Below, piece after piece: positions 23,104 through 36,058 of a stretch of 64,000 nucleotides of DNA. Source of the DNA: Rhabdornis inornatus (lineage: Eukaryota > Chordata > Aves > Passeriformes > Rhabdornithidae); assembly GCA_013397075.1 (NCBI GenBank), contig VWZS01000496.1, positions 248,001-312,000 on the forward strand, given 5' to 3'. Below the pieces are notes generated by a model. That model did no database searches. It saw nothing but the letters and a program-made list of their open reading frames with translations, and was not told the DNA's origin. The position numbers were made by a program, and so were the translations under genes. How positions within the stretch are numbered: position 1 is the stretch's first letter; every line of letters begins with the position of its first letter.

Positions 23104-26100
23104 TGTATCATATGTTTTTCACAACTAAATTTCTCCGTCTGAATGTGATGCCATGGCACGTGGATCAATAGTGTTCCTCTGTGGCAAGGTGTACTGAATG
23201 CCAAATGTCTTTGGCCGTCTGTTATTTTAAGACAACTTAGCAGAGCCAAGAAGCCTGCACCACCACTTTCATTAGGGGTAATTATCCTTGAGCAGCTGGG
23301 ATAGGAGCTGGAGCCTGAATAAGTAATTAGCTACCACTGCTAGGAGATGCATTTGCAGGTTTCTGTATCGTTTAACTCTCTGTTTAAAGAACAGGCAGGG
23401 AATTGTGATAAATCTTCAGTCCTTGCTGTTGAAGAAGAGATGCCTGCCTACAGATCAGCTTAAATTAGAATGTTCTTTGCATGCCCATCCATGTGGTCTT
23501 GCTGCGGTGAGAAATCATCGTGCACTTGGATGGTTTGGGTCTTTGCAGCAGCATGAACATTTTCCTATATGTTTTCTCAACAGATGTGCTGCTTTACTTT
23601 TTTTTTTATGTTGTAGTAAAGTGACAACTACTGCAAATCTGTTTCAGTTTTGTTATAGAGGCAGAGATATGTCTGCATGTCACCTGTGAACAGAATCAGC
23701 AGACTAGTAGAACCAAACACAAACCTCAGTCCAATATAAGATTGATTTGTCTCTATCCATCAGTATTTTCAAAATGTACATTTTCAGTAGAAGTTTTGTG
23801 CTAGACTTAAATAGAAGAATAACTTTTTAAAACGTTTTCTTCCCCACAGCTGTATTTGGTACTATGTTTTGGTATCAGTAAATAACATTGGAAGAGCTTG
23901 ACAATTAGTATGTCCTTCCTGCAATATCTTTTCATGATATGGGAGAATTTTCAGGGATGGGAAAGAATTTGTAAAACTTTTTTCATGCAAAACTAATCTG
24001 TTCGACACTTGATGACCTCTGCTTTTTCTTTGATAGTACCAATCATCATCCCTACCTACTAATGTTCATCTTCAAAACTTTTTACAAGTATTAGTTAATG
24101 AACTTTTGGAGCACAATATAACAAATAAAAGAGGAGGTGCATGATGGAAAACTGAAGTAAAGATGTTAGGCAATACATATACCCTTAGAAATACCTTTTA
24201 TCCTGCAACTTCAAACATTTGAGTTAAGGTTTTTCTGCTTTCTGTGGGAAATCTATGGTCGGGTGCACTTCCTCCTCCAGTTATAGCAGAATTTCAATAT
24301 ACAGTATTTATAACAGTATTGCGAATCAGTGATGCATTGCATTGGTGGGCGTGGGGAGGACTTCAGCAGAGACTGAAGTGTTTGAGGGGATAGACACAGG
24401 TTTGATTTTTGCTGGATGCCTTGAGGTGTGTTTTTCAACTTTCTGAAATCCTTTGTGGAAATCTGCTGATCTCTGGAGGGGAGGCTGTGCTTGTCTATCT
24501 GTTAATTCAGTAGCACCAGTATTCTTTGCCAGGTACATTTCTTCCTTTATATTTTTGCTCTGCAAACCACAAAGTCCAGCAGTTCACATTCTGCTGTAAA
24601 TGTGCATTCTTAGTGCTGGTATTACTTCGGCTGCTGCCTTTTTGTATAGAAAAGAATGTGGTGTGAAGGCTTGGTTATAGTGAAGCCTAAAAGAGAAGAG
24701 CTCAGAGAAGGGAGTAGAGTCCTGACTTTAAAATAATGATCGATTTATGAATAACAAAATCTCTTCACATACCTTCCCTTCCACCAAATCTTCTCCCTGC
24801 CTTCTTGCCTTTTTTGGGCTGTTCTTCATGTCTAGAAGCTTATTGCTTGTATGTTCTGTGAAGTTACAACTTAAAAATTGAAATTTCCCTATTGTCGGAT
24901 ACATATAGGCCCCCTGGTGCCTTGTTAAGTGCTCTGTTACCAGTGAATGTTCTCAATTATGTTACAGAAGATGTTGTTGGAGTCACAAGTCATTTACTAA
25001 AGGTTTGGGCCCATCAGGTTAAACATTTTCAAATTAATTTCAGTTGCTAAACAGAAACAACTTAGATCTCCTGAATGCTGATAACTTGCACTTTCAACTG
25101 AATTCTGTGGGAGATTATTTTCTGTATTTTAAAATCAGGATTATTGCTGGTAAAATGACAGGATAGGTTGGTTCTAGTTTCCCACTTTAGAATATGCTGA
25201 GTATGATTTTGCTAGAGAGAAGTGTCTATAAAGTCTCTGATTTCTCTGTTTAAAAGAGACGTTAATTATGTGCTAATGAAAACAGTCACCTATAAAGTTC
25301 TAGGAGCAGCTTCTGATCATAGATGACTAAAAACAAAGATTTGTTGTTCTCTATCTTACCAGTTTTACATGAAGCAAAACAGTAAAGCTGTCTAAGAATT
25401 TCGATCATTCCTTTGTGCATGCAGATATGTACTATAGCAAATGTAAATCTAACCACTGTAGATACTAAAGGTATTTGTAAGTGAATGTTTTTTTTTAAGA
25501 TCATTTTATCTAAGGACATATCTTTTTATGGATCTTCACTTATATGTAATTTTTTTTCCTTTCGTTGGAAGTCATAGAATTTTTCTGATTTCTTTGATGT
25601 CATTATCATAATCAGCTTTCTCTTCTGCCCTTTTTAGTTAATGAATGACAGCCACAAGAAACTCAGAAAAATGGATACAGGATTGTGTGTAGCATGTAGG
25701 GCAGGGCTGCACTGTTGACAGACATGGAGCTCTGCAGCAGCAGACTTCTATCTGGCCAAAACTAGATGCTGACAAATAATAGGGAAAAGTGTTCCCCTGC
25801 CTCTCATATCCAGTTGTAAATAAATCAATAAATAATGCTAGCAAAGAAGTAAACTAAAAGACTCTGAACAGATATATATCTTTAGCCAAGCGTAAATAAT
25901 TTAATGAATTTTTTAGCAGAGAAGAGCATTACCATGTCCTGCTGACCAAGAAGGGAATATAAGGTTGGGACTTTGTCATGAACATGGCCTCAGTTTATGA
26001 TGGAAACATGCAACAATTATGACTATACCTGAATTTCCATAATCATAATTTCAACATGTTTTGTTAGCAGAAGCAGAGCTTTTATTAAATGTTGTCATGG

Positions 26101-29100
26101 GTTTATGTAGCAAATTTCAACCTGGGCATATTATTATTATTTTTGTTCCTGGGACTGGGGATTCCTATTACTGTATCTTGAAGTACATGCATTTTTTTTC
26201 ATTCACTCTTGCTGGTGATAACCTATCCACCTTTGGGAGAACAAACCTGTTCACCTTTGGGAAAGCATGTTAGCTGTTTTAATCTGAGCTAGTAGTGGTG
26301 AGTATCAATACTTTTTAGTGCTATACTTAATTTTCCATCTGTGACTTTGTTAGTATAGGACTTCTGGCTTCCAGCAAAGGTCTTAATCATAGGAAGCAGT
26401 GAGCTCACAGAAAAACTGTCAGCCATTGAATTTAATTTTATAAATAGCTGTAATGCTATACTTGTTAAAATCACTTTGGAAAAATACCACTTCAACACTT
26501 CTGCATCCATGCACAGTAAAAAAGATTTTTTTTTTTTAGCTTGGTAAAGCCAAAAAATTACTGTCAAATACTATTCAGGTTGTTGGTCTGTCTGGGTTTA
26601 TGAAGTAAAATCTCTTTATATGTAAGTGAATTTATAATATAAATTTGGACTTTCATCAGTGAATCTTGCTTAAAATATTGTACATGTAGGGCAGGGACGG
26701 GAGACCCTGTGAAGTGCACAAGAAATAGAGCCCCTGACTGACCTCTCCTGCAAACAAGTGGGAGAGCTGAGAGGCATCTGACAGAAAAGCTATATGTGGA
26801 TGGAGTACTTAGTTACTGGGAGGTAGGTGGCTCTAAAAATGGGTTTGTGAGACTGGTTGTGTGTATTGAGATCATACAGGTTGTGTGGGTATTTGACAGT
26901 TGAGTGTTGGTGGAACTCAAGGGCTCCTATTGGAAGAATACAGGAATAATGGGAATTTGGGCTACTTTGGACAGAAAAGCAAGTAAGTGCTTAGAAAAAA
27001 GGGGTACTGGGTGCTTGCGGAATGTAAGTTATAGTTGAATTTAGAAGAACATGAGACTGCAGCAGGCAGCAGCAGGCCCTTGAGCTGATAGTCATGCTCC
27101 CACACCCCTGTGGTCTCTGCTACTGAGTACAAGGCAGCTGGAGCTCCCCTCCAGTCTGTGACTGCCCTTTCTCCAGAGGTGGCTGTGGCTTGAAGCTCTG
27201 GCTGTGCACTTGCTGTGTTCAGCAGGACTTGAGCTATGGGTCAGAAGTGGTCTGAAGTGTGGTGAGGATTTCTCTTCCAGTGAGTGGGCAGCGCACCAGA
27301 TTTCCCCAAGTAAGTGGACCAGAAGGACAAGGGCCCTGCTTCAGTACCTATAGGCATTTGGATACGTAGTTAAAATGAAAAAATACCTCAGTAGAGCCGG
27401 CAGGAAAGGCAAAAGCTGCATACATTGTCAATGTAGTGGCTAAAAGTTATCAAAGTGGAAACTGATTGCTTGATCCTTGTAATAGGAACTTCACCCTCTT
27501 AATTTTTAACGTATGGAGCACTCTCCTTAGTTCCTTTTCCTATGAGAATAGAGAGATAATGTGTCTCAGTCAGGTTCTTCTGCCCTGCCTTCTTCCCAGG
27601 TCAATATAGATAAGAACTTCTTTCTTCTTTCCCAGCCACTGTTGAAATCTGTTTTATAAATAGTTCCCAAAATTTTTGCTTCCATTTGAAGTTCTGTTTG
27701 CTTCTGAGCAGCCTGCCATTATGGAGTTATTCCTGTGTGCCAGATGCCTTTCTCAGTTGCTTTGTCCCCAAAGAATTCCCACTCTTTCCTTTTGCTGGGG
27801 ATGTGAGGTTGTGCCTCTGCCTTTCCTAAGTGACCTAGATCAAAAGGGACAGAGTTGACAAGAGTTATGGTAGCTTTTTTTTTTTTCTTGCACTATATTT
27901 GTCCTGCTTGCCTGCTGATCTACACATGGTTTCCTCTTTTGCCAGCCTTTTTAGTCACTTCAGTGGGACAATGTCTCCTATAAAATTCATACATTGATAT
28001 CAAAGGGTTTATTAGAATTCAAGAAGCAGCAGTTGCTGCTATGTATCAGCAATAATTAACATTCTTTAACTCCTCATCCATAACAATACATCAAAGACCT
28101 TAAAGATAAAGGAGCAGTAGCCTCTAATGGTGCAGAGACTCTTTTCACCAGTTCATATGTCTGCATTTTTAAGTAAGCATTTGAAAGCAAAACTAGAAGT
28201 TCTATTATTTTTATTACTTACAGGAATCCAAATACTCTAGCCCATCACACTTGCAGAAGGTGTGTATATCTGCCCACTTGCATGGGGAAGAGCAAAGAGA
28301 TCATGGGTAGATTGCAAAGGGCTTTTTGAAGATTTCCAGGAGTTGAGCCTCTGGGTTTATTCTGCTGGTTCTTCTTATCTGATACCCCACCACTGTGAAT
28401 GAAACATGCTGAGGAGTTACCATATTTCCTCCCTGCACCCCTCTATTGTGGTTCACCTCCTTCCTTTCAGAGAAACCTGAGATAGTTTTTGTTATATGAA
28501 CACCTCTATGTTTTTAATCACCAGGAATAATCTAATTACCCTCCTCAGAACACCACCACAGCTGGTACCCATTACCTGAATAATTGGAGATATGAGATCT
28601 GCACTGTGTCTGCATGGTGCTCTCCCCTAAAAAACCTTCTACTATATTATGGAAACTCCCCTGAACTGGGGTGACCTTACTGAGAACACAGTCCTGCAAA
28701 ACTTACAAACAGAAGCAAAGCTGTTAACTAGCTCAGTAGACTGCTATTGAGCTATTCCAGGCTCAGCAGTGTTCCTTTTCTTTGGTAGATATATTGATGA
28801 GCCAACACTAATTCCTCGGGCTATTTATACTTCATGTTGTCAGAAGACCATCTAATGCTTTTTCACTCTCTTCTGGAGGCTGGGAGAATACTAAACTGCA
28901 CTTTTCTTGGCAAGTTACTATTACACTGAAAGATGTGTATTCAGCTAGTTTCAGCTGTTCTCCTTGAGTCTCAATCTCCCCAGCTGTCCTTAGTGATCAC
29001 TTGCACCAGTTTCCCTTGCTCAGCCTTTATCATTGTCCTCCTGGCATCAAAAATTGGTGGAAATAGCAGTCTCAGCTGGAGCTTTTCAGCTTAAAAATGT

Positions 29101-30640
29101 GTTTCTGAGTTTACTGCAACAATATCCTCCGAGACATGCCTGGATTAGGCTACATGGAGTTTATGTGAACCACCAAAGAAAGCAATTGATCACTTAGTAA
29201 GCTTAAAGGTCTGAGAAGGAGAGGTGACTGCTTTGGAGGGATATTGGGTGAGACCACCTTCAACATCACCCAAAAGTAAGTTTGCTCTGCAAATATGCTA
29301 TGGAGTCTTGTGATGTGGTCATCAAGGAGTGGGCTTTATTTTTAGTATAGCAGTATTAGAAATACTGTTTTCAAAGTGTGTACGATTATACAATGAGCAG
29401 AGGCTTCTCATTCCGTCACAAGTAAATTTTTCCTTGTTGCAAAGGCTGGTGATGAGTTATGACTATTCTTTAATTTTTGGATAAGTAAAGGAAAAAAATC
29501 TCCATTCATAGTTCAGGAGTTCTATCTCATGCATGGAATTCAGGGCCTTGTATCAGACCATACTGTGGTTCTGCAGCACCTCAGAATGCTCAGCATCTCT
29601 TTGTGTCTATATACCAGATACCAACAGGTATCAGGGCAGTATCTTATGTAGGCTGCTGTACTAATTGCTGCTGCTTACTCTTCTGCATCAGCCCCTTCTC
29701 AGTTCCCTGGCACAACCTGACTCTGCAGTTCAATCCCTGGTATTCGTTGACTTCATATTATTGTTATATGTCAGCTAGTTGGGGACTTACCTTGTAAATG
29801 ATCTTTCTCATCTGATCCTCGTGATACCAGTAATAACTGACTTGCATATAGACTTTATAAATTTTTTTATCCGCTTCCCTAGCAGTTGTTGCTTGAATTG
29901 TTACATCTGGTGTGAAGTAGTTGCCCTGAGGCTAAGAATTAGAGCTGATATCTTTAGGGAAAACCCAGATTTGGCATCTACTTTACAGGTCTGCACACAA
30001 CATGGGCTGTAGGTTTGTGCAGTGTGTTTGCATTGCTCACCAGCGCATTAGGACTCTCCTTTAGGAATTATTTACAAACTGACTTTCTGCAGAGAATCGT
30101 TTTACATCTGGGCACAGAACTCTGTCTGGGATGCCCTTGCCAGGCCTGGCACAGCTGGCTTCACTTCACTTGAGCTGTCTCTTAAGACAACTGGCATGAA
30201 GAAAACTGCATGAACGTATTTGCAGTGCATACAAATAAGTATTCTGAATTGCTCCTCCTGTCTGCCTTCTGGCTTGCCATCCCTTTCAGTGTTTCAGAAA
30301 GCCAGTCTTAAATGCCTTCTCCCCTCCCTCGAAGAGCTGTAAGCTTGCACAGCTCTAAGACTCACTGAGAAACCACAAGCAACAGGTTTTTTGGCATTGC
30401 TATTGAAAATTCTGATAGATGCATTGCAGCTTTTTCTTTCGCACTTTCAGGTACAGAAACAACAACTCTAAAATCCGAGTACAGAGATGCTTGCTTTGAT
30501 CAATATGATCAGTAAGTTTACTCTGGTGCAAATGCTTTTACCATTTGAATCTGTTGGCAGCACTTATGATTATTTTGAAAGATCAGAATTTTTGAAAGTA
30601 AAAATCAACAATTGCAGACATAGTTAGGACAGATGCAACT
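23104..30640. other. gene-free single-copy sequence
   Basis: About 7.5 kb without a recognisable gene or transposon. A short near-repeat of CACCTTTGGGA occurs at about 26229 and 26251. Small poly-T runs lie near 23599, 26525 and 27876. All open frames are below 100 codons and lack motifs. Confidence 0.45.
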
Positions 30641-30748
30641 ATTTGTCACCTACTGTAATAGATACCCACTGTCTTGTTATCCAGCTTTAACGCTAAGGTT
30701 AAAGCTGGATAACAAGACAGTGGGTATCTACTACAGTAGGTGATAAAT
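30641..30748. repeat. 51-bp near-perfect inverted repeat with 6-nt loop
   Basis: The left arm is 30641-30691, the loop GCTAAG is 30692-30697, and the right arm is 30698-30748. The reverse complement of the right arm matches the left arm at 49 of 51 positions. The two differences (arm positions 5 and 18) are both transitions; one is a G-U wobble in plus-strand RNA and the other in minus-strand RNA. Pairing stops abruptly at both outer ends, so this is a discrete event. The arms do not resemble CR1 or another repeat I know. Possible origins are a replication template-switch (fold-back) insertion, a palindromic MITE, or a long hairpin-RNA locus. The stem is longer and more perfect than a usual microRNA precursor. 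Confidence 0.97.
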
Positions 30749-32411
30749 CTAGAAGGTTTATTGGCTAGGCAGGTATGGTTTTACTTGGCAAATGCAGCTG
30801 GTTTGCTGTTCTAGTTCTCCTAGAAGCGATGCAGCAGATGATACTGGTTATCACAGTCAATATGGCAGGGAAAAGGTAAAGAATTTCAGAATGTAAAAGA
30901 AATAAGAGGGTAGAAAAATAATTTTTATAAAATATTGCTTAAAAATATGATCTGTCTGTATTGCAGAGGTGAAAAGGTGAAGGGCCAAATCATCCTGGTG
31001 CTTGTGGTAGTACAGTTCTGTGGCAGAATAACAGTATTTCCTCTTTATATGAAGAGGTCACATCCCAGCTGCATCCTTATTACCCTATGTAGAACCATAT
31101 AGAATTAGAAATGTTGCACTTTAGGTTCAGGAATGAGCAAAGTAAGTAAGCCAGGGAAGGCAAGGACAGAAATACGTGTGTTGGTGGTAACTGCATCATT
31201 AGTAGTAATCTTAATTGCTCAGGCTACTTCTCATGTCAGGCAGATGAGATGCATAAAGCAGTTTTGTAACAAAAAACACATAATCTTTTACACTCCTAAA
31301 AACAAACTAGCCATGGATGGAGTGTTATAGGGTAAAATTGCACCATATGCTTGTGGGTTGTACTAAACCCCAGTGCAGAAAATGAGAAAAGCAGCACCTC
31401 AGCAAAGGCAAAGTAGGTGTTTGGAGAGAAGGCTGATGGAGGTAACAAAATCACTGCAATATTCTGCCATTGTAATGGGGCATGGTGCCAAGCCTGACTG
31501 AGCTTTCTGGCCCCATGTCCCCACATATAACTGTGCCTCCTGCTGCTTAAGGACCCAGCTTGTCTGTGCAGCCTGCCAGCGTCTCACTGCAGCAGTGGGC
31601 AGAGGCTGGCAGACAGAAGCTTTCCACAAAACAATTTAGCCTTGAAAAGCTTCATCCTGCCTCCAGTAGTTCAGCTTTGGAGAGCAGAAGGTCTCTTTGG
31701 TTCAGGATGCATTGCCAGTGCACATGGCCTTGCTCTTAGCTTAACTTCTTGTTTGTGAGGAAAGTATCCTGCAAACCTCATATGTTCAGAGAAAATAAAA
31801 ACCCAAATGTGAACATGGTTTCAGCAGTGCACATCTTGATGCAATCCCTCTTCTCTTAAGCTCAGAAGCTGGTCCCACTTTGTGGGGTTAGCCCTGGGGG
31901 AAACGTGGGCAGTAGGAATTAGCAGAGGTCCAAACCACACCAATTGCATAGAAACTCTCTCTTGACGTAGTTTGCCAACATCTTCCCAAGGAGACCTGGC
32001 TCATGTGTTGAGAAAAACACATTGTTGTCCATACCCAGTGATTTACAGTCTCTTGAAAAGCTCTCTTTAAACAGATCTTTCATGCAAGCAGATGCCAGTG
32101 ACTTGAAGCTGTCAAGAACTATGGGAGCATGGGACAGGGGTCCAAAGAGCCTGCTTATTTATAGACACAAAGGAGCTGTTCAGGATTTTTTCTTTTGTTG
32201 GTTTTTCTGTTTTTTCTTTTTAACTCATCACATGCTATAGGTCCTAAATATATTTTTATTCCTTAGAACAATAGACTTAAACACATTTCTTAGTATTGCC
32301 TGGCCTGGAGTTCTTAGATACTTTTACAGAGAAATGAGGTAGTTAAGGCCCTTTTAAAGCATGTGTGGAATTGAAAAGATTTTTGATTCTTCTTTTTCCT
32401 TGTAAGGCTTT

Positions 32412-32442
32412 CTATATATATATATGTGTGTGTATGTATATA
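32412..32442. repeat. short TA/TG microsatellite
   Basis: About six TA steps followed by four TG steps, then ATGTATATAC. A compound dinucleotide tract, short and imperfect. Confidence 0.75.
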
Positions 32443-32582
32443 CTCACACAGAGGAATCAAGGCAGCAGCTTTGTATTCCACTGGTAGTGAAAGAAATATT
32501 TGAAATTGGCATAAAGGTTGAATAGAGATCCAGTTCAGGTGTGTTAAACATATTTTATGAAAATTTTGCTGACATGCTGTCT

Positions 32583-32708
32583 TGTTGGTTTGGGGGGGGT
32601 GTGTTTAGTTTTGTTTTGGTTTTTTGCGTGGTTTTGTTTTTGTTATTGTTGTTTTCTGTTTGGTTTTGTTTTTAATGTTCCTTTTCTGGGGGAAAATATA
32701 TATATATA
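32583..32708. repeat. G/T-rich low-complexity tract
   Basis: A strongly strand-asymmetric stretch: G8, then repeated GTTTT/GGTTTT/TGTTTG words, closing with a TA run. It is low-complexity without a fixed unit. Confidence 0.7.
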
Positions 32709-33800
32709 CCTGATATAGTATAAGGGCTATTTATTCTCTCTTGCTGGCTTCTTCACATTTTTACTTAAAGCCATAGAGCTTTCATATTCTGAGTGTTTCT
32801 TGAGAAATTGCCATGCAGATTTTTTTCTTATACTGAGGACCCACACCTCTTGAGGATTCTAATGGGCAAAGAAGTTCACTTGCTGGAAATGAAAGATAGT
32901 CATTACAAGGACAAATCAGAGTAACTTTGTCATCTTACTGCAGAGGAGAATATTTTTGTTTGGGTTGGTCTCGATCTGCAGGTTGGAAGGGTTGACAAGA
33001 ACTTCTCAGAGTCTATGCTGTTCATAAGTATCCTGCTAAGGCTGGCCTTGTTTTCCCGAATTTCCCTTCCAAATGCAGTTGTAATGGGTTCTTAACTTTT
33101 GAGCTTGCAGTCTTTCTGCCAAACTTGTTGCAAAAGTGGTGAACTTTCAGCTGTGAAATTCTGAATGAGGGGTACTGCAGACACAAAACCCTGAGATAAT
33201 TTCCCCTCCTTATTCTTATCCTCCTGAAAAAGAGGGATGGAAGTTTTATCTCATATTTCTAATGACTTTTCCAGATTCCGCATCTCCCACTACACCTTGC
33301 AATACATAGTAAGCAGCTGGGACTGATTTTACTCTAATAGGACATATCTGTGTTTCCAGGGGAAAGGAGACTCTTGAATTTACTGAAATTCCTTAGCAGC
33401 TCTATTCAAGTAATTCAAGACCTAGCACATCCCCTGTAGATCTGATAGCTGTGTCATGTGTCAGAGAAACACAATTAAATGTAATAAAATGTAGATTTGA
33501 ATCACAGTTTGGCCTGAATGTAACCCTGAAGTATGTGCCTTTTAGTAATATTTACAATAGGTATAAATCATTGCAATTAGTAATAAAACTAATGAGACAG
33601 AAGCAAAATAGTAACCTTATTAAAATTCTCATTTCACTAATGGAATGTGACTCAGACATTTGAAGTGAAAATGGATGCATGCTGATTAAATTTGAAAAGT
33701 ATTCTTTGAGTCTTTTTTCTTTAGAAAATTCTTATTGCTTGATTGGTCACTAGGGTTTGCACTTACCTGTAGTGAAAATGCAGAGTTCTGTTAAAGTAAA

Positions 33801-33933
33801 TGGAAGTCATTCCTGGAAATGTTCAAGGTCAGTCTGGATAGGGCTCTGGGCAACCTGGTGTAGTGGAAGGGGGTTGGAATGAGATTATCTTTAAGGTCCC
33901 TTCTAGCCCACACTACTCTGTGATTCTGTGATC
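33801..33933 (+). mobile_element. CR1 LINE 3'-terminal fragment, plus orientation
   Basis: A ~130-bp remnant of the extreme CR1 3' end. It contains CCTGGAAATGTTCAAGGTCA, the equivalent of the GGGCTCTGGGCAACCTGGT block, GGGTTGGAATGAGATTATCT, AAGGTCCCTTCTAGCCCA, and the tail ACTCTGTGATTCTGTGATC. It lacks the segment that usually follows the GTAGTGGAAG block, so it carries an internal deletion. It represents a different CR1 subfamily from the copy at 869 (which has the GGGACATAGTTTAGTGG tail). Confidence 0.9.
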
Positions 33934-36005
33934 AGGAGAAAGAATAGCTGGAAGGTCTAGTCTTGTAGCAGGTTCCTGCTGGAACAACTTTGATTATCAT
34001 TTATCTCTGGGGTTATATGTCTTGCAAGTTAAACACCATTTGCATAACCTAAAGTTCTTAGGGATTAGGAATATTTATGGGCTCCATAAAACACCTGATC
34101 ATGCTATCGGATGTATTCAAAGCATCAGGTGTGGTAAATATGTAGTGATCAAAATACTGGGTTTTCCATTATTTGTCCTATTTTTATAATCAAAACAGCA
34201 CTATAAAATTGAAGCACTTAATTTCTAATTGCTCTTAGGAATTTTCTGCCAACTCAGACAGTGAAAGGACAAATCCTTTTCACCACATCTTAGCCAAGAA
34301 ATGCATATTTTAAAATGGATTCTGAGTACTTTCTGCAGCTTTCTGTGTTGTCCTGCTAGGAATCCTGAGTTCTGATACTGATTATTATCAAGTTGCAGTT
34401 ATGTTAGTCAAAATGATAATAAAAGATACTTGGTACTCTAAGAAAATACCATAAGCAAGAGAGTAGAAAATTATTTCAGTGCTGTCATGGGTTTTGCAAG
34501 CTTAACAATGTGACATGTCTCATGGCTGCAACTTTTGCAAAAACACTTTTTCTCACAGATTCTTTCCCAGCTTTTGATCTTAGAGAGTCTCTCTGTCTTC
34601 TTTTTTTCCTCTTTGTTTCAGGCTTTCTTAATTGCTACAAAACCTAGCTCACAAAAGTTTTATCTGAATGCATACAAACTCTTCTTGGCAGTAGCTGAAG
34701 TGTCCATCCTGGTTTTGGGGTTTTTTTTTGTTTGTTTATTTTTAAAGCTCCACTGTAGTAATTAAAGTCTTCCTTCTGTTAATATTGTAAGGGTTGCATA
34801 CAAAGAAATTAATCAGCTTCTGCCTGTCAGTTGTAAATCTTTATTTTCTCTTATTAAAAACATTTTCTGTAGCAGGAAATGCTTCTGTTGCCTGATCCTG
34901 TTAGCTTTCTACATTTCATAAGCATGGAGAAGTACAGTTGGCAAAATTCCAGGTAAACTGGGATTTTTGTGCCACTTCCTTTTGCTCTTTACTATGAAGA
35001 ATCTCCATTATTCTTTGATTTTGATTAGATTCTCCCTCTAGCTCCCCATTCTGGTGTTTAGAGTCTTAGAGAATTTTTTTTGTTCAGTTTTGCGCTTTCT
35101 TTGGCTGGTCAAAATTCTGAGAAGGCCTGGTAAATGCTGCTTTTTCATGTCACATCTGGGCTCAATATTTGATTTTGAGATTAGTCTTCTGGAAGGGAGC
35201 TTTGTTTTGTTCAGACCATTAGCATGCTGGAATAATTGCTAAGGAATGAGGAAGAAGCCTGTCATCAGTCTTGGGGTGCATCTGTCTCATTTTTCCAATT
35301 GGATCCATAGGTGTTTTATATTCCCCATGTGGATAAACGGGTGGTGGCTTCCCGGGGCATGCATGAATGCAGTGAACAAGAGCTGCTGTGCCTTTGGTAC
35401 CTTTTCCACAACCATTATGGAAGGGTTGCCTTGGCATTTCAGCAGAAGTTGCTGTGTCTGAAAATGGGCATTTTTTTGACTAAGCAAAGACTGAGTGATT
35501 GAAAGTTATTTCTGCATGTGTGAAATGAATTTCTTTTCCATGGTGCCTCAGTTCATGTGTTGGGCGCTCTGGCTCTGGGGTCCTCTAGTATTGTTAAATC
35601 TGCTGTATATACACTTTATATAGGCTTATCTAGACTTGTAAGTTCTTTGGGATGGGGATCTTTTGGACTTCGTGTTTGTGCAGCATCTAGCACTGTGGGT
35701 TGAATAAGAGACCTATTGTGCAGTATCATTATGAGACCTAAAGGTCTTATAAAGCTCAGGGCACAGCTTAAACCAAGCTTGTACCAAACTTTAGTAGGTT
35801 TGCTGTCTTCTCAGGAAATTTTTTGCCATTAAATAATTTCTCTTAAATGAAGAGCAGAATATACAGAACAACTACAGAAGAGACACAGGTCTCCATACTG
35901 CTAGCCAGACTAACCATGCTGACTGTCTTGCCTGGCATTCCTGTTTATTTTCACATGCTATCAGAATGCTTTCATCCTTTCTGTCACAATTTGAAAATCA
36001 CTGGT
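33934..36005. other. gene-free single-copy sequence
   Basis: No gene or transposon recognised. Around 35219-35502 four short frames overlap on both strands, which indicates stop-poor DNA rather than a gene. Confidence 0.4.
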
Positions 36006-36058
36006 GTTTTTTGTTTTGTTTTGTTTTGTTTTGTTTTGTTTTGTTTGTTTGTTTTTTG
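36006..36058. repeat. (TTTTG)n pentanucleotide tract
   Basis: About seven to eight consecutive TTTTG units followed by TTTG/TTTTTTG variants. A pure central run of this kind is likely to be length-polymorphic. Confidence 0.93.

Larger units (their letters stand above)
30749..33800. other. gene-free sequence with simple-sequence patches
   Basis: No gene recognised. It contains a short mixed TA/TG tract at about 32412-32442 and a T/G-rich strand-asymmetric stretch at about 32583-32680 (G8 followed by many GTTTT-like words), ending near a short TA run at 32697-32708. Confidence 0.45.

Noticed and set aside
26091..34500. TGTCATGGGTTT words at about 26093 and 34486, resembling the start of some avian ERV long terminal repeats
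   Set aside because: Sequence after the first dozen bases does not match an LTR I know, with no polyadenylation signal and CA end at LTR distance, no second LTR and no retroviral ORF.
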